From: Caulobacter sp.
GTDB lineage: Bacteria > Pseudomonadota > Alphaproteobacteria > Caulobacterales > Caulobacteraceae
Assembly (NCBI GenBank): GCA_029866155.1
Contig: JARWZW010000022.1
Coordinates: forward strand, 1-53,632
Reading direction: 5' to 3'
DNA length: 53,632 nucleotides
The translations under genes were made by a program, and so were the position numbers. This document shows, piece after piece, positions 23,853 through 33,800 of this stretch. The notes beneath the pieces are model-generated. The model was not told where the DNA came from. It saw only the letters and a list, made by a program, of their open reading frames with translations, and did no database searches. Within the stretch, counting starts at the first letter, position 1. Each line of letters opens with the position of its first letter.

Positions 23853-24811
23853 ACCGCCCCTTCCGGGGTCGGGGCATACTGACCGCCCTTTCGGAACCGG
23901 TAGAGATAGGTCGGGACCACCGCCTCGATGGACCGGGGCGTGACGCCAAAGGCCTCCAGGCCCGGCAGGGCGCCGGACGGGACATTGTCGACCTTCAGGG
24001 AATTGACCTGGTCGCTGGTGATCGGCGGCGCCAGGATCGGGGCGACGAGATTGCCCATGGCCCCGATCAGGCCAGCCACGGAAAAGGGCAGGGGCGCCAG
24101 GAACCGGCGGTGGCCGGTTTCCCGCAGGATGAACTCCATCAGGTCCCGGAAACTGTAGACGGCAGGGCCACCCAGTTCATAGGTCTGGCCGGCATGGTCG
24201 CCGGAGGCCGCCGCCTGGGCGATGGCCTCGGCCAGATCGCCGACATAGACCGGCTGGAAGCGGGTGTGGCCGCCGCCGATCAGCGGCAGGGCCGGGCTGA
24301 TCGCCGCCATCTGGGCGAAGCGGTTGAAGAAATCATCTTCCGGTCCGAAGACGATGGAGGGCCGGATGATCGTCGCCTCGGCAAAGGCCTGACGCACTGC
24401 GGCTTCACCCGCCGCCTTGGTCCGGCCGTACTGGGAGGGCGATCCCGGATCGGCGCCCAGGGCGGAAACCTGGACCATGCGCCGCACCCCGGCCGCCCTG
24501 GCCGCTGCAGCAACCCGGCCGGCGCCCTCGGAATGAACCTTCTCGAACTTCTGGGGGCCGGCCTCATAGAGAACGCCCACGAGATTGATGCAGGCCTCCG
24601 CGCCCTCCAGGGCCCGGGCGACCGAGTCGGGATCGCGGATATTGGCCTGGACCACCTCGATCTGGCCGACATCGCCCAGCATCCTCAGGCGATAGCCTCG
24701 GCCGGGCTGGCGTACGGCCGCCCTGACCCTCAGTCCCTTGCGGGCCAGGGCGCGCACGACCTGTCGCCCGACAAACCCTGTTCCGCCGAAAACCGTGACC
24801 AGACCCTGCAT
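23849..24811 (-). CDS. NDUFA9-like atypical short-chain dehydrogenase
   Basis: A 320-residue NAD(P)-binding protein. The N-terminus MQGLVTVFGGTGFVGRQVV carries the glycine motif. It has features of the complex I NDUFA9/39-kDa-like group: GAEACINLVGVLYEAG, KVHSEGAGRVAAAARAAGV, and a degenerate active site around QYGRTKAAGEAAVRQAF (Tyr-x3-Lys kept). It may assist complex I assembly or act on a quinone or sugar; this is not resolved. The start is the ATG at 24809-24811, with AGGAGA upstream; the frame further upstream crosses the tRNA gene and is not coding. Confidence 0.88.
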   Translation of the reverse strand: MQGLVTVFGGTGFVGRQVVRALARKGLRVRAAVRQPGRGYRLRMLGDVGQIEVVQANIRDPDSVARALEGAEACINLVGVLYEAGPQKFEKVHSEGAGRVAAAARAAGVRRMVQVSALGADPGSPSQYGRTKAAGEAAVRQAFAEATIIRPSIVFGPEDDFFNRFAQMAAISPALPLIGGGHTRFQPVYVGDLAEAIAQAAASGDHAGQTYELGGPAVYSFRDLMEFILRETGHRRFLAPLPFSVAGLIGAMGNLVAPILAPPITSDQVNSLKVDNVPSGALPGLEAFGVTPRSIEAVVPTYLYRFRKGGQYAPTPEGAV

Positions 24812-24938
24812 GGTGATCGCATCTCCTGTTGGGGCCGGATTAGACGACGGAGGCACGGTGTGCAATCTCGGCCATTGACCAGACCCCGGGGACACCGTAA
24901 TAGGCGCGCCTTCGCGGAGATCCGACGGATCGAGGCGG

Positions 24939-25025
<87 letters not shown>

Positions 25026-25065
25026 CCCCGAACTCTCTCCATATGGCCACAGGAGAAGAGTGCTC

Positions 25066-25683
25066 ATGGCCAACAAGCTGCATGAAGGCGATCTGCCCCC
25101 CGGGCTGTTCGATGGCGTCACCTCCGTGGCCATCGATTCGGAAACCCTTGGCCTGAGGTTTCGCCGGGATCCGCTCTGCCTGGTCCAGATCTCCGCCGGC
25201 GACGGCGACGCCCATATGGTGCGACTGAATCGCCAGACCTATGATGCGCCCAACCTCAAGGCCCTGCTGACCGATCCGGCAGTGACCAAGATTTTCCACT
25301 TCGGCCGCTTTGATATCGCCATGTTCGAGCTGCATCTGGGCGTCATCACGACACCGGTCTGGTGCACCAAGATCGCGTCGAAACTGGCGCGGACCTATAC
25401 AGACCGTCATGGCCTGAAGGACGTCGTCAAGGAGACGGTTGGCGTTGACCTGTCCAAGGCCCAACAGAGTTCGGACTGGGGGGCTGATGTCCTCTCGCCA
25501 GAGCAGCTGGCCTATGCGGCCTCTGACGTCCTCTATCTCCACGCCGCAAGGACGCGGCTCGAGGCCATGCTCAATCGGGAGGGGCGGATGGCCCTGGCCC
25601 AGGCCTGTTTCGATTTCCTGCCCACCCGCGCGAGCCTGGACCTCGCCGGCTGGGACGAGATCGACGTTTTCGCTCATAGCTGA
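25066..25683 (+). CDS. RNase D-like 3'-5' exonuclease (DEDDy)
   Basis: A 205-residue single-domain exonuclease. DEDDy motifs are in place: VAIDSETLGL (Exo I), KIFHFGRFDIAMFEL (Exo II), and LAYAASDVLYLH (Exo III, with Tyr four residues before Asp). It lacks the HRDC domains of full-length RNase D, as is usual for the short alphaproteobacterial form, and may trim tRNA or other small RNA 3' ends. I choose ATG 25066 over the GTG at 25060 because AGGAGAAG is spaced eight bases from the ATG. It stands three bases before lptC, so they are co-transcribed, a common arrangement in this group. Confidence 0.92.
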   Translation: MANKLHEGDLPPGLFDGVTSVAIDSETLGLRFRRDPLCLVQISAGDGDAHMVRLNRQTYDAPNLKALLTDPAVTKIFHFGRFDIAMFELHLGVITTPVWCTKIASKLARTYTDRHGLKDVVKETVGVDLSKAQQSSDWGADVLSPEQLAYAASDVLYLHAARTRLEAMLNREGRMALAQACFDFLPTRASLDLAGWDEIDVFAHS

Positions 25684-25686
25684 CCT

Positions 25687-26301
25687 ATGAGCACCCAAGC
25701 CATCCCCCTGGCTGCCAGCCCGGATCCCCTCGACCGCTGGCGTCGCCGGTCGGCCGTAATCCGGGGCCTGCGTTGGGGCCTGCCGGTGCTGATGGGCCTG
25801 CTCATCCTGGCCCTGGCCGGCTATTTCGCCGCCAGTTCGGTCATGGCGGCCCGGCAGAAGCCGCGTCCTTCTACGACCGCCATCAAGCTGGTCGGCGCCC
25901 GTTTCATGGGCCGGATGGAGGATGGCCGCAGCTTCCTGATCGGCGCCGGCCAGGCCATGCGCAGCGACAGCGTGATGCAGGAAGTGGTCCTGACCGATCC
26001 GATCCTGACCCTCGGAGCCGAAACAGGCGCGCCCAAGCGGATGACCGCCAAGCGCGGCGCCTATAATGAAAAGACCCGCATCCTGCGCCTGTCGGGCGAT
26101 GTGCGGATCGACAACGGTTCCGGCCAGAGGGTGGCGACCAATGACGCCCTTGTGGATACCCGGTCCGGCAGGATAACCGGCAATGATGGCCTTGTCGGCG
26201 ACGGTCCGCTTGGCCAGATGCAGGCGAAGTCCTATGACGTCGATCGCGACACCGGCCGCGTCACCCTCAAGGGCGGCGTCCGGGCGAGACTTGAGAACTG
26301 A
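25687..26301 (+). CDS. lptC: LPS export system protein LptC
   Basis: A 204-residue bitopic membrane protein of the Lpt bridge that moves lipopolysaccharide to the outer membrane. One transmembrane helix is at about 28-52 (LRWGLPVLMGLLILALAGYF). The rest is a periplasmic beta-jelly-roll (GARFMGRMEDGRSFLIGAG, RILRLSGDVRIDNGSG, DTGRVTLKGGVRARL). Short cytoplasmic tail first. It is followed by lptA and lptB in the standard order. Confidence 0.92.
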   Translation: MSTQAIPLAASPDPLDRWRRRSAVIRGLRWGLPVLMGLLILALAGYFAASSVMAARQKPRPSTTAIKLVGARFMGRMEDGRSFLIGAGQAMRSDSVMQEVVLTDPILTLGAETGAPKRMTAKRGAYNEKTRILRLSGDVRIDNGSGQRVATNDALVDTRSGRITGNDGLVGDGPLGQMQAKSYDVDRDTGRVTLKGGVRARLEN

Positions 26302-26353
26302 CTGCAGAGATAACCGCCGGCCCCGAGGGGCCCGTCGAAAGGGCGTCCGCAAC

Positions 26354-26866
26354 ATGCACAGGGTCAAAATGCTGGTGATGCTGGCCGGAGCGGCGATGAT
26401 GCTCGCCGGAGCCGCCCAGGCCCAGATCGCGCCGAAATCCAATGCGCCGATCGACATCGCGGCCGACCAGTCGGAAGCCTTTACCAATGAATGCCGGGTT
26501 GTCTGGAGCGGCGATGTCGAGGCGCTGCAGGCCAAGACCCGGCTGCGGGCCTCGCGCCTCAGCGTGTTTTCCGCCCGCAAGGGCGATGGCTGCGGCGCCA
26601 CCCAGAAGCTGGTCGCCGATGGCGAGGTCTATTATGTGACGGCCGAACGGATCGTCCGGGCCGACAACGCCGTCTATCTGTCGACCGGAGAGACCATCAC
26701 CCTGACGGGCAATGTCGTGGTGGTGCAGGGCCGTAATGTCGCCCGGGCCGACCGGGTGGTCATTGATCTCCAGACCGGGCAGTCCCAGATGATCTCCACC
26801 CAGAAGGGGCGGGCCAGTCCGCGCCGGGTGCGGGGCGTCTTCTATCCGGGCGCCCAGGCCAACTGA
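26354..26866 (+). CDS. lptA: LPS transport periplasmic protein LptA
   Basis: A 170-residue periplasmic protein. The signal peptide MHRVKMLVMLAGAAMMLAGAA ends near AQAQ. An OstA/LptA beta-jelly-roll follows (IDIAADQSEAFTNECRVVW, LSTGETITLTGNVVVVQGRN). It forms the LPS-carrying filament between LptC and the outer-membrane LptD. The ATG at 26354 gives a clean signal peptide; the frame is open upstream (26183), but that overlaps lptC and is not family-like. It ends six bases before lptB. Confidence 0.92.
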   Translation: MHRVKMLVMLAGAAMMLAGAAQAQIAPKSNAPIDIAADQSEAFTNECRVVWSGDVEALQAKTRLRASRLSVFSARKGDGCGATQKLVADGEVYYVTAERIVRADNAVYLSTGETITLTGNVVVVQGRNVARADRVVIDLQTGQSQMISTQKGRASPRRVRGVFYPGAQAN

Positions 26867-26872
26867 TTGCCG

Positions 26873-27709
26873 ATGACCTCTTCCCCGCCGAAGTCCGCCG
26901 CCACCGGGGCCGGCCTTGTCGTTGACAAGGTGGGCAAGCGATTTGGCGACCGTCAGGTCGTCAAGAACGTCAGCCTCCGCCTGGCCCGCGGCGAGGTGGC
27001 CGGACTGCTGGGCCCCAATGGCGCCGGCAAGACCACCTGTTTCTACATGATCACCGGCCTGATCCCGGCCGACTATGGCCGCATTACCCTGGATGGCGCC
27101 GATATCACCGCCCTGCCCATGTACCAGCGGGCCCGGCTCGGGGTCGGCTACCTGCCCCAGGAGGCTTCCATCTTCCGCGGCCTGACCGTCGAGCAGAATG
27201 TCATGGCGGTCGTCGAGCTCCGCGTGCCGGACCATGATGCAGCGGTCCGCACCACCACCGGCCTGCTGGAAGAGTTGCGGATCGAGCATCTGCGGGCGGC
27301 CCCGGCCGTCTCCCTTTCCGGCGGCGAGCGTCGCCGGGTGGAAATCGCCCGGGCCCTGGCCAGCGAGCCGGCCTTCATGCTGCTGGACGAGCCCTTCGCC
27401 GGGATCGACCCCCTGGCTATCGCCGACATCCGCGAGGTGATCGGCTATCTGAAGGGGCGCGGGATCGGCATCCTGATCACCGACCACAATGTCCGCGAAA
27501 CCCTGGACATCATCGACCGCGCCTCGATCATCCATGCCGGGGAGGTCCTGTTCGAGGGCACGCCGCAACAGATCATCGATGATCCCGAGGTCCGCCGGGT
27601 CTATCTGGGCGAACGGTTTGGACAGACCGCCGCGCCGGTTGCGCCCGTGAAGGCCCCGGGCCTTCCCCGCAATCCCAGGTCGGCCTCGCGGAAAGCGAAG
27701 ACGACCTGA
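26873..27709 (+). CDS. lptB: LPS export ABC transporter ATP-binding protein LptB
   Basis: A 278-residue ATPase powering LPS extraction with LptF/LptG, which are not in this window. Walker A is GPNGAGKTT, Q-loop YLPQEASIF, signature LSGGERRR, Walker B AFMLLDEPFAGIDP and switch histidine ITDHNVRE. The C-terminal tail after YLGERFG is about 30 residues longer than the E. coli protein and proline/lysine-rich (APVAPVKAPGLPRNPRSAS). The start is taken at ATG 26873; a TTG two codons earlier is possible. In many alphaproteobacteria rpoN follows; here addB does. Confidence 0.95.
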   Translation: MTSSPPKSAATGAGLVVDKVGKRFGDRQVVKNVSLRLARGEVAGLLGPNGAGKTTCFYMITGLIPADYGRITLDGADITALPMYQRARLGVGYLPQEASIFRGLTVEQNVMAVVELRVPDHDAAVRTTTGLLEELRIEHLRAAPAVSLSGGERRRVEIARALASEPAFMLLDEPFAGIDPLAIADIREVIGYLKGRGIGILITDHNVRETLDIIDRASIIHAGEVLFEGTPQQIIDDPEVRRVYLGERFGQTAAPVAPVKAPGLPRNPRSASRKAKTT

Positions 27710-27754
27710 AGTCGCGACCCGCGAATCGGCGGACCGTGACATAGTGCTGGTCTG

Positions 27755-30700
27755 ATGGCCGAGCCCGAGACCTCCCGCTGGTATTTCATCCCGGCCAACC
27801 GGCCGTTCCTGGATGACCTGGCCGCCGGGCTGCTGGCGACCCTGAAGGGGCCGGAGCAGCTTCCCGCCGCCCTGGTCCTTGTGCCTACCCGCCGGGGTGG
27901 CCGCGCCCTGGCCGAAGCGTTCCTCAAGGCCTCAGGCGGTCAGGCCCTGCTGCTGCCCCAGATCCGGGCCCTGGGAGACCTTGACGAGGGCGAGCCGCCC
28001 TTCGAGCCCGGGGATATCGGCCTGGACCTGCCCCCCGCCATCGAGCCCCTGCAGCGACGGTTCGAGCTGGCCGCCCTGGTCGACCAGCTTTCGGGCCAGC
28101 CCCTGACCGCCACCCATGCCCTGGACCTGGCCGACGCCCTGGCCGCCTTTCTTGACGCCGCCATGATCGAAGGGGCGCCCGTGGCCGAGAAGCTGGCCGG
28201 CCTGGTGGACCTGGACCTCGCGGAACACTGGCAGGTGTCTGCACGCCTGCTGGAGCTGGCCCTGGAAACCTGGCCCCGCCGTCTGGCTCAGCTGGGCCTG
28301 ATGGATGTCGCCGAGCGCCGGGTCCGGCTGCTGGACCTTCTGGCCGAGCGCTGGACCTCCGCGCCGCCGTCGGGTCCGGTGATCGCCGCCGGCTCCACCG
28401 GATCGACTCCCGCTACGGCCCGGCTGCTGAAGGTCATCGCCGGACTGCCCGGGGGCGCGGTGGTTTTGCCCGGCCTGGACTGCGACCTTGCCGACAGCGC
28501 CTGGTCCCAGATTGATGATCAGCACCCCCAGGCGGCGCTGAAGCGGCTGCTCGACCAGGCAGGTCTGGCCCGCACCGCCGTCCGGGAATGGCGGCCGGTG
28601 GCCGACATGCGAGGCCGCTGGCGCCGACGACTGATCAATGAAGCCCTGAGACCCGCCTCCGCCACCGACGACTGGCTCAATGTCATCGCAGCCCTGAAGG
28701 CCGAGGCCGGCCCCGGGATCGATCCCTTTGCCCAGGGCCTCCAGGGCCTGACCGACATTGTCGCCCGGTCGGAGGACGAAGCGGCGACCATCTGCGCCCT
28801 GCTGATGCGCGAATCGCTCGAGTCCCCCGACCAGACCTGCGCCCTGGTGACGCCGGATCAGGGCCTGGCCCGGCGGGTGACCGCCCGGCTGGCCCGTTGG
28901 AACATCGATGTCGACAGTACGGCCGGGGTCCCCCTGACCCTGACCCCCGTCGGCGCCCTGGTCCTGGGCCTGGCCGGCCTGGCGATCGATCCCCTCGATC
29001 CGGTCGGCCAGCTTCAGGTCCTGAAGAGTCCCCTGTCCCGGCTGGGAAGATCGCCAGAGGACCTGCAGTCGGATCGTGAGGCGCTGGAGCGCTACGGTCT
29101 GCGCGGACCCCGGCCCGCCGACGCCCAGGCCCTCGGCGATCGCCTGGCGGCGGTCTCGCGCCGGTCTCCGGTCCTGGACGGGGCCATCGAGCGTGCGGCG
29201 GGGCTGTCCCGCGACCTGGCCGCCGTGGTCACCCCCCTGGCGGCCTGTTTCGAGACCGGCCTGGCGGACGCCGGCGCAGCCGCCTCGGCCCTGGCCCTGG
29301 CCCTCGAGGGGATCGCCGCAGGGGGCGCCGAAAGGGGCGCCGAAAGGGGCGAGAGTCCCTGGAGCGGACCGGACGGCGAGGCCCTGTCGCGGTTGCTGGC
29401 CGATCTGATCCGCCATGGTCCGGTCCTGCCGCGCCTGTCGCCCCAGGCCTTCATCAATCTGGTCCAGGGACTTCTCTCCCAGGCCTCGGTCCGGGGCGGG
29501 GAAACCACCCACCCCAGGCTCCATATCATGGGCGCCCTGGAAGCCCGGATGACCCGGGCTGACCGGTTGATCCTGGCCGGCCTGGAAGAAGGAATCTGGC
29601 CAAGGGGCGGGGCGATCGACCCTTTCCTGTCCCGGCCGATGCGAAAGACCCTCGGCCTGCCCAGTCCGGAGCGCCGGGTCGGGCTGTCCGCACACGACTT
29701 TTCCCAGGCCGCCTGCGCGCCGGAAGTGGCCCTGGTCAGCACCGCCCGGCGAGGCGGCGCCCCGGCGACCCCCAGCCGCTGGCTCTGGCGCCTGCGGACC
29801 CTGGTAAAGGGGGCCCTGGGCCCTGACGCCCGGGATGATGGCGCGAGCCTGCCCACCCGGCCGGACCTCGCTGTCCTGGCCTCATGGCTGGACGCGCCGG
29901 ACGGCTATCGTCCGGTCCCCCGGCCTGCACCGGTTCCCCCGGTCGAGGACCGGCCCCGGACCCTGGCCGTCACCCGGATGGAAGCCCTGACCCGGGATCC
30001 CTATTCGGTCTGGGCCCGCGATATCCTCAGGCTGTTTCCCCTCGACCGTCCCGATCAGCTGATCGAGTCCCGGGCCCGGGGCACGGCCATCCATGAAGCG
30101 TTCGAGCTCCTGGCCCGGGACTGGAATCCCGCCGACGGCCTGGCGGCCAGCAGCGCCCGGTTCGAGGCCCTGTATCTGGACCGGCTTCTGGCCCAGGGCC
30201 TGACCGAATCCGCCATGGCCCGAGAACAGGCTCTTGCCCGGGAGGCGGCGGACTGGGCGGCGGCGTTTGAAACCCGTCGGCGCGCTGATGGCCGTAGCAT
30301 CCATGTCGAGGTCAAGGGCCAGATGACGCTGGATGTCCAGGGCGTGCGCCATGTCCTGACCGCCAAGTCCGACCGGATCGAGCTCACGCCGGAAGGCCTG
30401 GCCCATATCCTGGATTTCAAGACCGGATCCGCTCCGACCCTCAAGATGGTCGATACCGGATTCTCGCCCCAGCTGACCCTGACGGCCGCCATCCTGGCGG
30501 CCGGCGGCTTTTCCGCCCTGGCCGACAGGGCCCGGATCTCCGGCGATCTTGCTCCCGGCGATCTTGCCCCCGGCGATCTTGCCCCCGGCGATCTTGCCCC
30601 CGGCGATCTTACCTATGTGAAGATCACCGGCCGCAACCCGGCCGGCCTGGAGGAGACCCGCAAGTCCGGGGGCAAGACCCTGGAGGCGGCGGAACGTGCG

Positions 30701-30862
30701 GTCGAGGGCGCGCGGAGCCTGCTCGGCCAGTATCTCGACCCGGCCAGGGGCTATGCCAGCCGGATCGCGCCGCAGTTCGTCAAGTCCTACCCCGGAGACC
30801 ATGACCATCTGGCCCGAGTCTTCGAATGGTCTACCGGCGGCGACGGGGATGAGCCGGAATGA
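27755..30862 (+). CDS. addB: Double-strand break repair protein AddB
   Basis: A 1035-residue subunit of the AddAB helicase-nuclease that resects DNA ends for RecA. The N-terminal inactivated helicase-like half starts RWYFIPANRPFLDDL and has LVLVPTRRGGRALAEAF. ALEARMTRADRLILAGLEEG, IWPRGGAIDPFLSRPMRK and the nuclease part with ARGTAIHEAFELLARDW and HILDFKTGS (PD-(D/E)xK active site) follow. An unusual 15-base tandem repeat inserts GDLAP units near residues 930-952. It overlaps addA by four bases (ATGA). No chi-recognition residues can be judged by eye. Confidence 0.95.
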   Translation: MAEPETSRWYFIPANRPFLDDLAAGLLATLKGPEQLPAALVLVPTRRGGRALAEAFLKASGGQALLLPQIRALGDLDEGEPPFEPGDIGLDLPPAIEPLQRRFELAALVDQLSGQPLTATHALDLADALAAFLDAAMIEGAPVAEKLAGLVDLDLAEHWQVSARLLELALETWPRRLAQLGLMDVAERRVRLLDLLAERWTSAPPSGPVIAAGSTGSTPATARLLKVIAGLPGGAVVLPGLDCDLADSAWSQIDDQHPQAALKRLLDQAGLARTAVREWRPVADMRGRWRRRLINEALRPASATDDWLNVIAALKAEAGPGIDPFAQGLQGLTDIVARSEDEAATICALLMRESLESPDQTCALVTPDQGLARRVTARLARWNIDVDSTAGVPLTLTPVGALVLGLAGLAIDPLDPVGQLQVLKSPLSRLGRSPEDLQSDREALERYGLRGPRPADAQALGDRLAAVSRRSPVLDGAIERAAGLSRDLAAVVTPLAACFETGLADAGAAASALALALEGIAAGGAERGAERGESPWSGPDGEALSRLLADLIRHGPVLPRLSPQAFINLVQGLLSQASVRGGETTHPRLHIMGALEARMTRADRLILAGLEEGIWPRGGAIDPFLSRPMRKTLGLPSPERRVGLSAHDFSQAACAPEVALVSTARRGGAPATPSRWLWRLRTLVKGALGPDARDDGASLPTRPDLAVLASWLDAPDGYRPVPRPAPVPPVEDRPRTLAVTRMEALTRDPYSVWARDILRLFPLDRPDQLIESRARGTAIHEAFELLARDWNPADGLAASSARFEALYLDRLLAQGLTESAMAREQALAREAADWAAAFETRRRADGRSIHVEVKGQMTLDVQGVRHVLTAKSDRIELTPEGLAHILDFKTGSAPTLKMVDTGFSPQLTLTAAILAAGGFSALADRARISGDLAPGDLAPGDLAPGDLAPGDLTYVKITGRNPAGLEETRKSGGKTLEAAERAVEGARSLLGQYLDPARGYASRIAPQFVKSYPGDHDHLARVFEWSTGGDGDEPE
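30541..30610 (+). repeat. 15-bp in-frame tandem repeat inside addB
   Basis: Four full units of CGGCGATCTTGCCCC (the first unit has one substitution, GCTCC) at 30541-30600, and a fifth partial unit to about 30610. The period is a multiple of three, so it encodes repeated GDLAP pentapeptides, just before TYVKITGRNPAG in the nuclease domain. The near-identity of the units suggests recent slippage. Confidence 0.95.
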
Positions 30863-33800
30863 GCCAAGTCGTCGATTCAGCCCAGGCCCTCGCGGCCGAT
30901 CCAGCAGTCAATGCCTTTGTCACGGCCAATGCCGGGTCGGGCAAAACCAAGACCCTGATTGACCGGGTGGCCCGGCTCCTCCTGGCCCGCACCCCTCCGG
31001 CGGCCATCCTCTGCGTGACCTACACCAAGGCCGCCGCGGCGGAGATGCAGGGCCGGCTGTTCGCCCTGCTGGGCGACTGGTCGGTGCTGGCCGATGACGG
31101 GCTGAAGGCGCGTCTGGCCGATCTTCTGGGAGAGGATGTCGAAGGCCAGGATCTGGCGGAGGCCCGGCGGTTGTTCGCCAAGGCGCTGGAAACTCCCGGC
31201 GGCCTGCGGATCCAGACCATCCATGCCTTCTGTGAACAGCTGCTGCGGCGGTTTCCCATGGAAGCGGGGGTATCTCCCAACTTCACGGTCATGGACGATG
31301 CGGCGGCGGCCCAGGTGATCCATGAGGCCCGGACCCGCCTTGCCCGGTCCCTGCAGCCCCGCACCCGGGGTTCGACCCGCACGGGCGAACCTGACGACCT
31401 GCTGTCCCGGGCCTATGGCCGGATGGCGGTCAGCCTGGACTACAAGGCCTTCGAAGATCTTTTCGCCACCTTCGAGGCGCGGCGCGGTCCGCTGCTGGCC
31501 TATCTGGAAGGGCTCGATGGCCCGGGAGCGCTCGAGGCCGATGTCTGGCGTCGGTGCGGGTTCGATCAGCCCTCCAGCGCCGAGGCCATCGAGGCCGGGG
31601 CCCTGGCCTATTGCACGCCCTCGCTCTGGCGTCAGGCGGCGGGGGTGCTGGCGGCCGGCTCCAGCACCGACCAGAAGATGGCGGCCGGGTTCCTGGCCGC
31701 CGCCAATGCCAGTCCGGCCACCCTCGACGGCCTGCTGCCCCTCTTTTTCGTGACCGATGGCCAGGGCGACCGGGCGAAATGGATCGAGAAGACGGCCGGC
31801 CTCAAGACCCATCCCGATGTCCGGGCCGGACTTCTGGAAGAGCAGCGTCGGCTGGAGATCGCCCGGGACCTGCGGCGGGGGGCCCGGATCGCCGAGGACA
31901 CGGTCTGTGTCCTGACCCTTTGCCGGGCCTATAGCCAGGCCTATCACCAGGCCAAGCTGGACCGCGGCGTCCTGGATTTCGTCGACCTTGTGGCCAGAGC
32001 CAGGGACCTGGTGGCGGGTGCGCCCGGCGCGCCCTGGGTGCTCTACAAGCTGGATGAAGGGATCGAACATATCCTTATCGACGAGGCCCAGGACACGGCG
32101 CCGGAACAGTGGGACATCGCCCGGGCCCTGACCGACGAGTTCTTTTCCGGCGAGGGCCGGCCCCGCCCGGCCGGGTCCCCTGACCGCACCCTGTTCATCG
32201 TCGGGGATGAAAAACAGTCGATCTACAGTTTCCAGGGCGCTGATCCGGACAGGCTGCTTGAGGAGACGCGAGGCTATGTCAGCCGCATCAACGGCATCCA
32301 GAGGCGGGCGATCCGGGCCCCCCTGAAGACCTCCTACCGGTCGGTTCGCGCGGTGCTGGACGTGGTCGATGCGGTCTTCACCGCGGATCGCACCCAGGAC
32401 GGGGTCCGGCCTCCCAGCGGCGATCAGGTTTTGCGCCATGAGGCCTTCCGGTCCAGCCAGCCGGGCTGTGTCGATCTCTGGCCGCTGGAGGAGGAATCGC
32501 CGGACGAGCCGCGCCTGGCCTGGGACCTTCCCCTCGACCTGGAACGGGAAGGCAGCGCCAATCGCCGCCTCGCCGAGCGGATCGCCGCCGAGGTCAAGGC
32601 CCTGATCCGGAGGGGCGACACGGTCTATGACCGCAAGGGTGAAGCCCGGCCGGCGCGGTATGGCGACGTGATCGTCCTGGTCCGCAAGCGCCGGGCCCTG
32701 TTCGAGGATATCATCCGCGCCCTGCGCAAGGCCGGCGTCCCCGTGGCCGGGGCCGACCGGCTGGTCCTGTCCGACCATATCGCCTTCCATGACCTCTTGG
32801 CCCTGGCGCGGTTCGTGCTGTTTCCCCGGGATGACCTCAACCTGGCCGCCCTGCTCAAGAGCCCGCTCTGCGGCCTGGATGACGCCCAGCTCTATCCTCT
32901 GGCCCATGGCCGCGGGGACACCCCGCTCTGGGACCGTCTCCTGGCGGCCACGGCCCCCGAGAGCATCGTCTGGGCCGTCGGCATGCTTCGCCAGACCCTG
33001 GCCCTGGCCCCGGGGCGGCCGCCCTTCGCCTTTTTCAGCCGCGTGCTGGGTCTGACCGATCCGGAGGGCCGCTCCCTCAGGTCGCGTATGGTCCAGCGGC
33101 TGGGATCGGAGGCCGGGGACGTCATGGAGGAATTCCTGGCCCGGGCCCTGGAGGCGGAATCCCGGGGGGTTCTCGACCTCGAACGGCTGGCGGCCGCCTT
33201 CGAACGGCTCAACATCTCGGTCAAGCGGGAGATGGAATCGGGCGGCGACGAGGTGCGGGTCATGACCGCCCATGGCGCCAAGGGGCTGGAGGCCCCCATT
33301 GTCTTCCTGCCCGAGACCACCACGGCGGCCAGCGGACGGGGCTCGCCTCTGATGGAGACGGCCTGCGGCGGCTTTCTCTGGTCGGCCAGCACGGAACAGG
33401 ACAACGGCCCGGCCCGCGCCGCGCGAGACCGCCGAAAGAAGCGCGAGGAGGGTGAGGCCTGGCGCCTGCTCTATGTCGGCCTGACAAGGGCCCGGGACCG
33501 TCTTGTCCTGTGCGGTCGCAAGCCCCTGAAGGCGGTGGACGGCACCTGGCGCCAGGTGATGGACCTGGCCTTCGATCATCCCGCCATCGCCCCGGGGGTC
33601 CGGACCGTGACCACCCCGGACGGATTTCAATTTCGGCGCTATGGTTCCGACCCCGTCCCGGCGGTCGCCAGAGCCTCGGATCCCCGGCTGCCGGTCGAAC
33701 GACCGTCCTGGTTCGCTCGCCCCGCGGATGCAGGATCGCCCGTCCTGGCCTGGGCTTCGCCGTCCCAGGCCGCCAGTCGGGCCAGGACGCCTGCGGCCTC

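Noticed and set aside
30541..30610. CRISPR-like direct repeats
   Set aside because: The units are 15 bases and directly adjacent with no spacers, and lie in frame inside addB.
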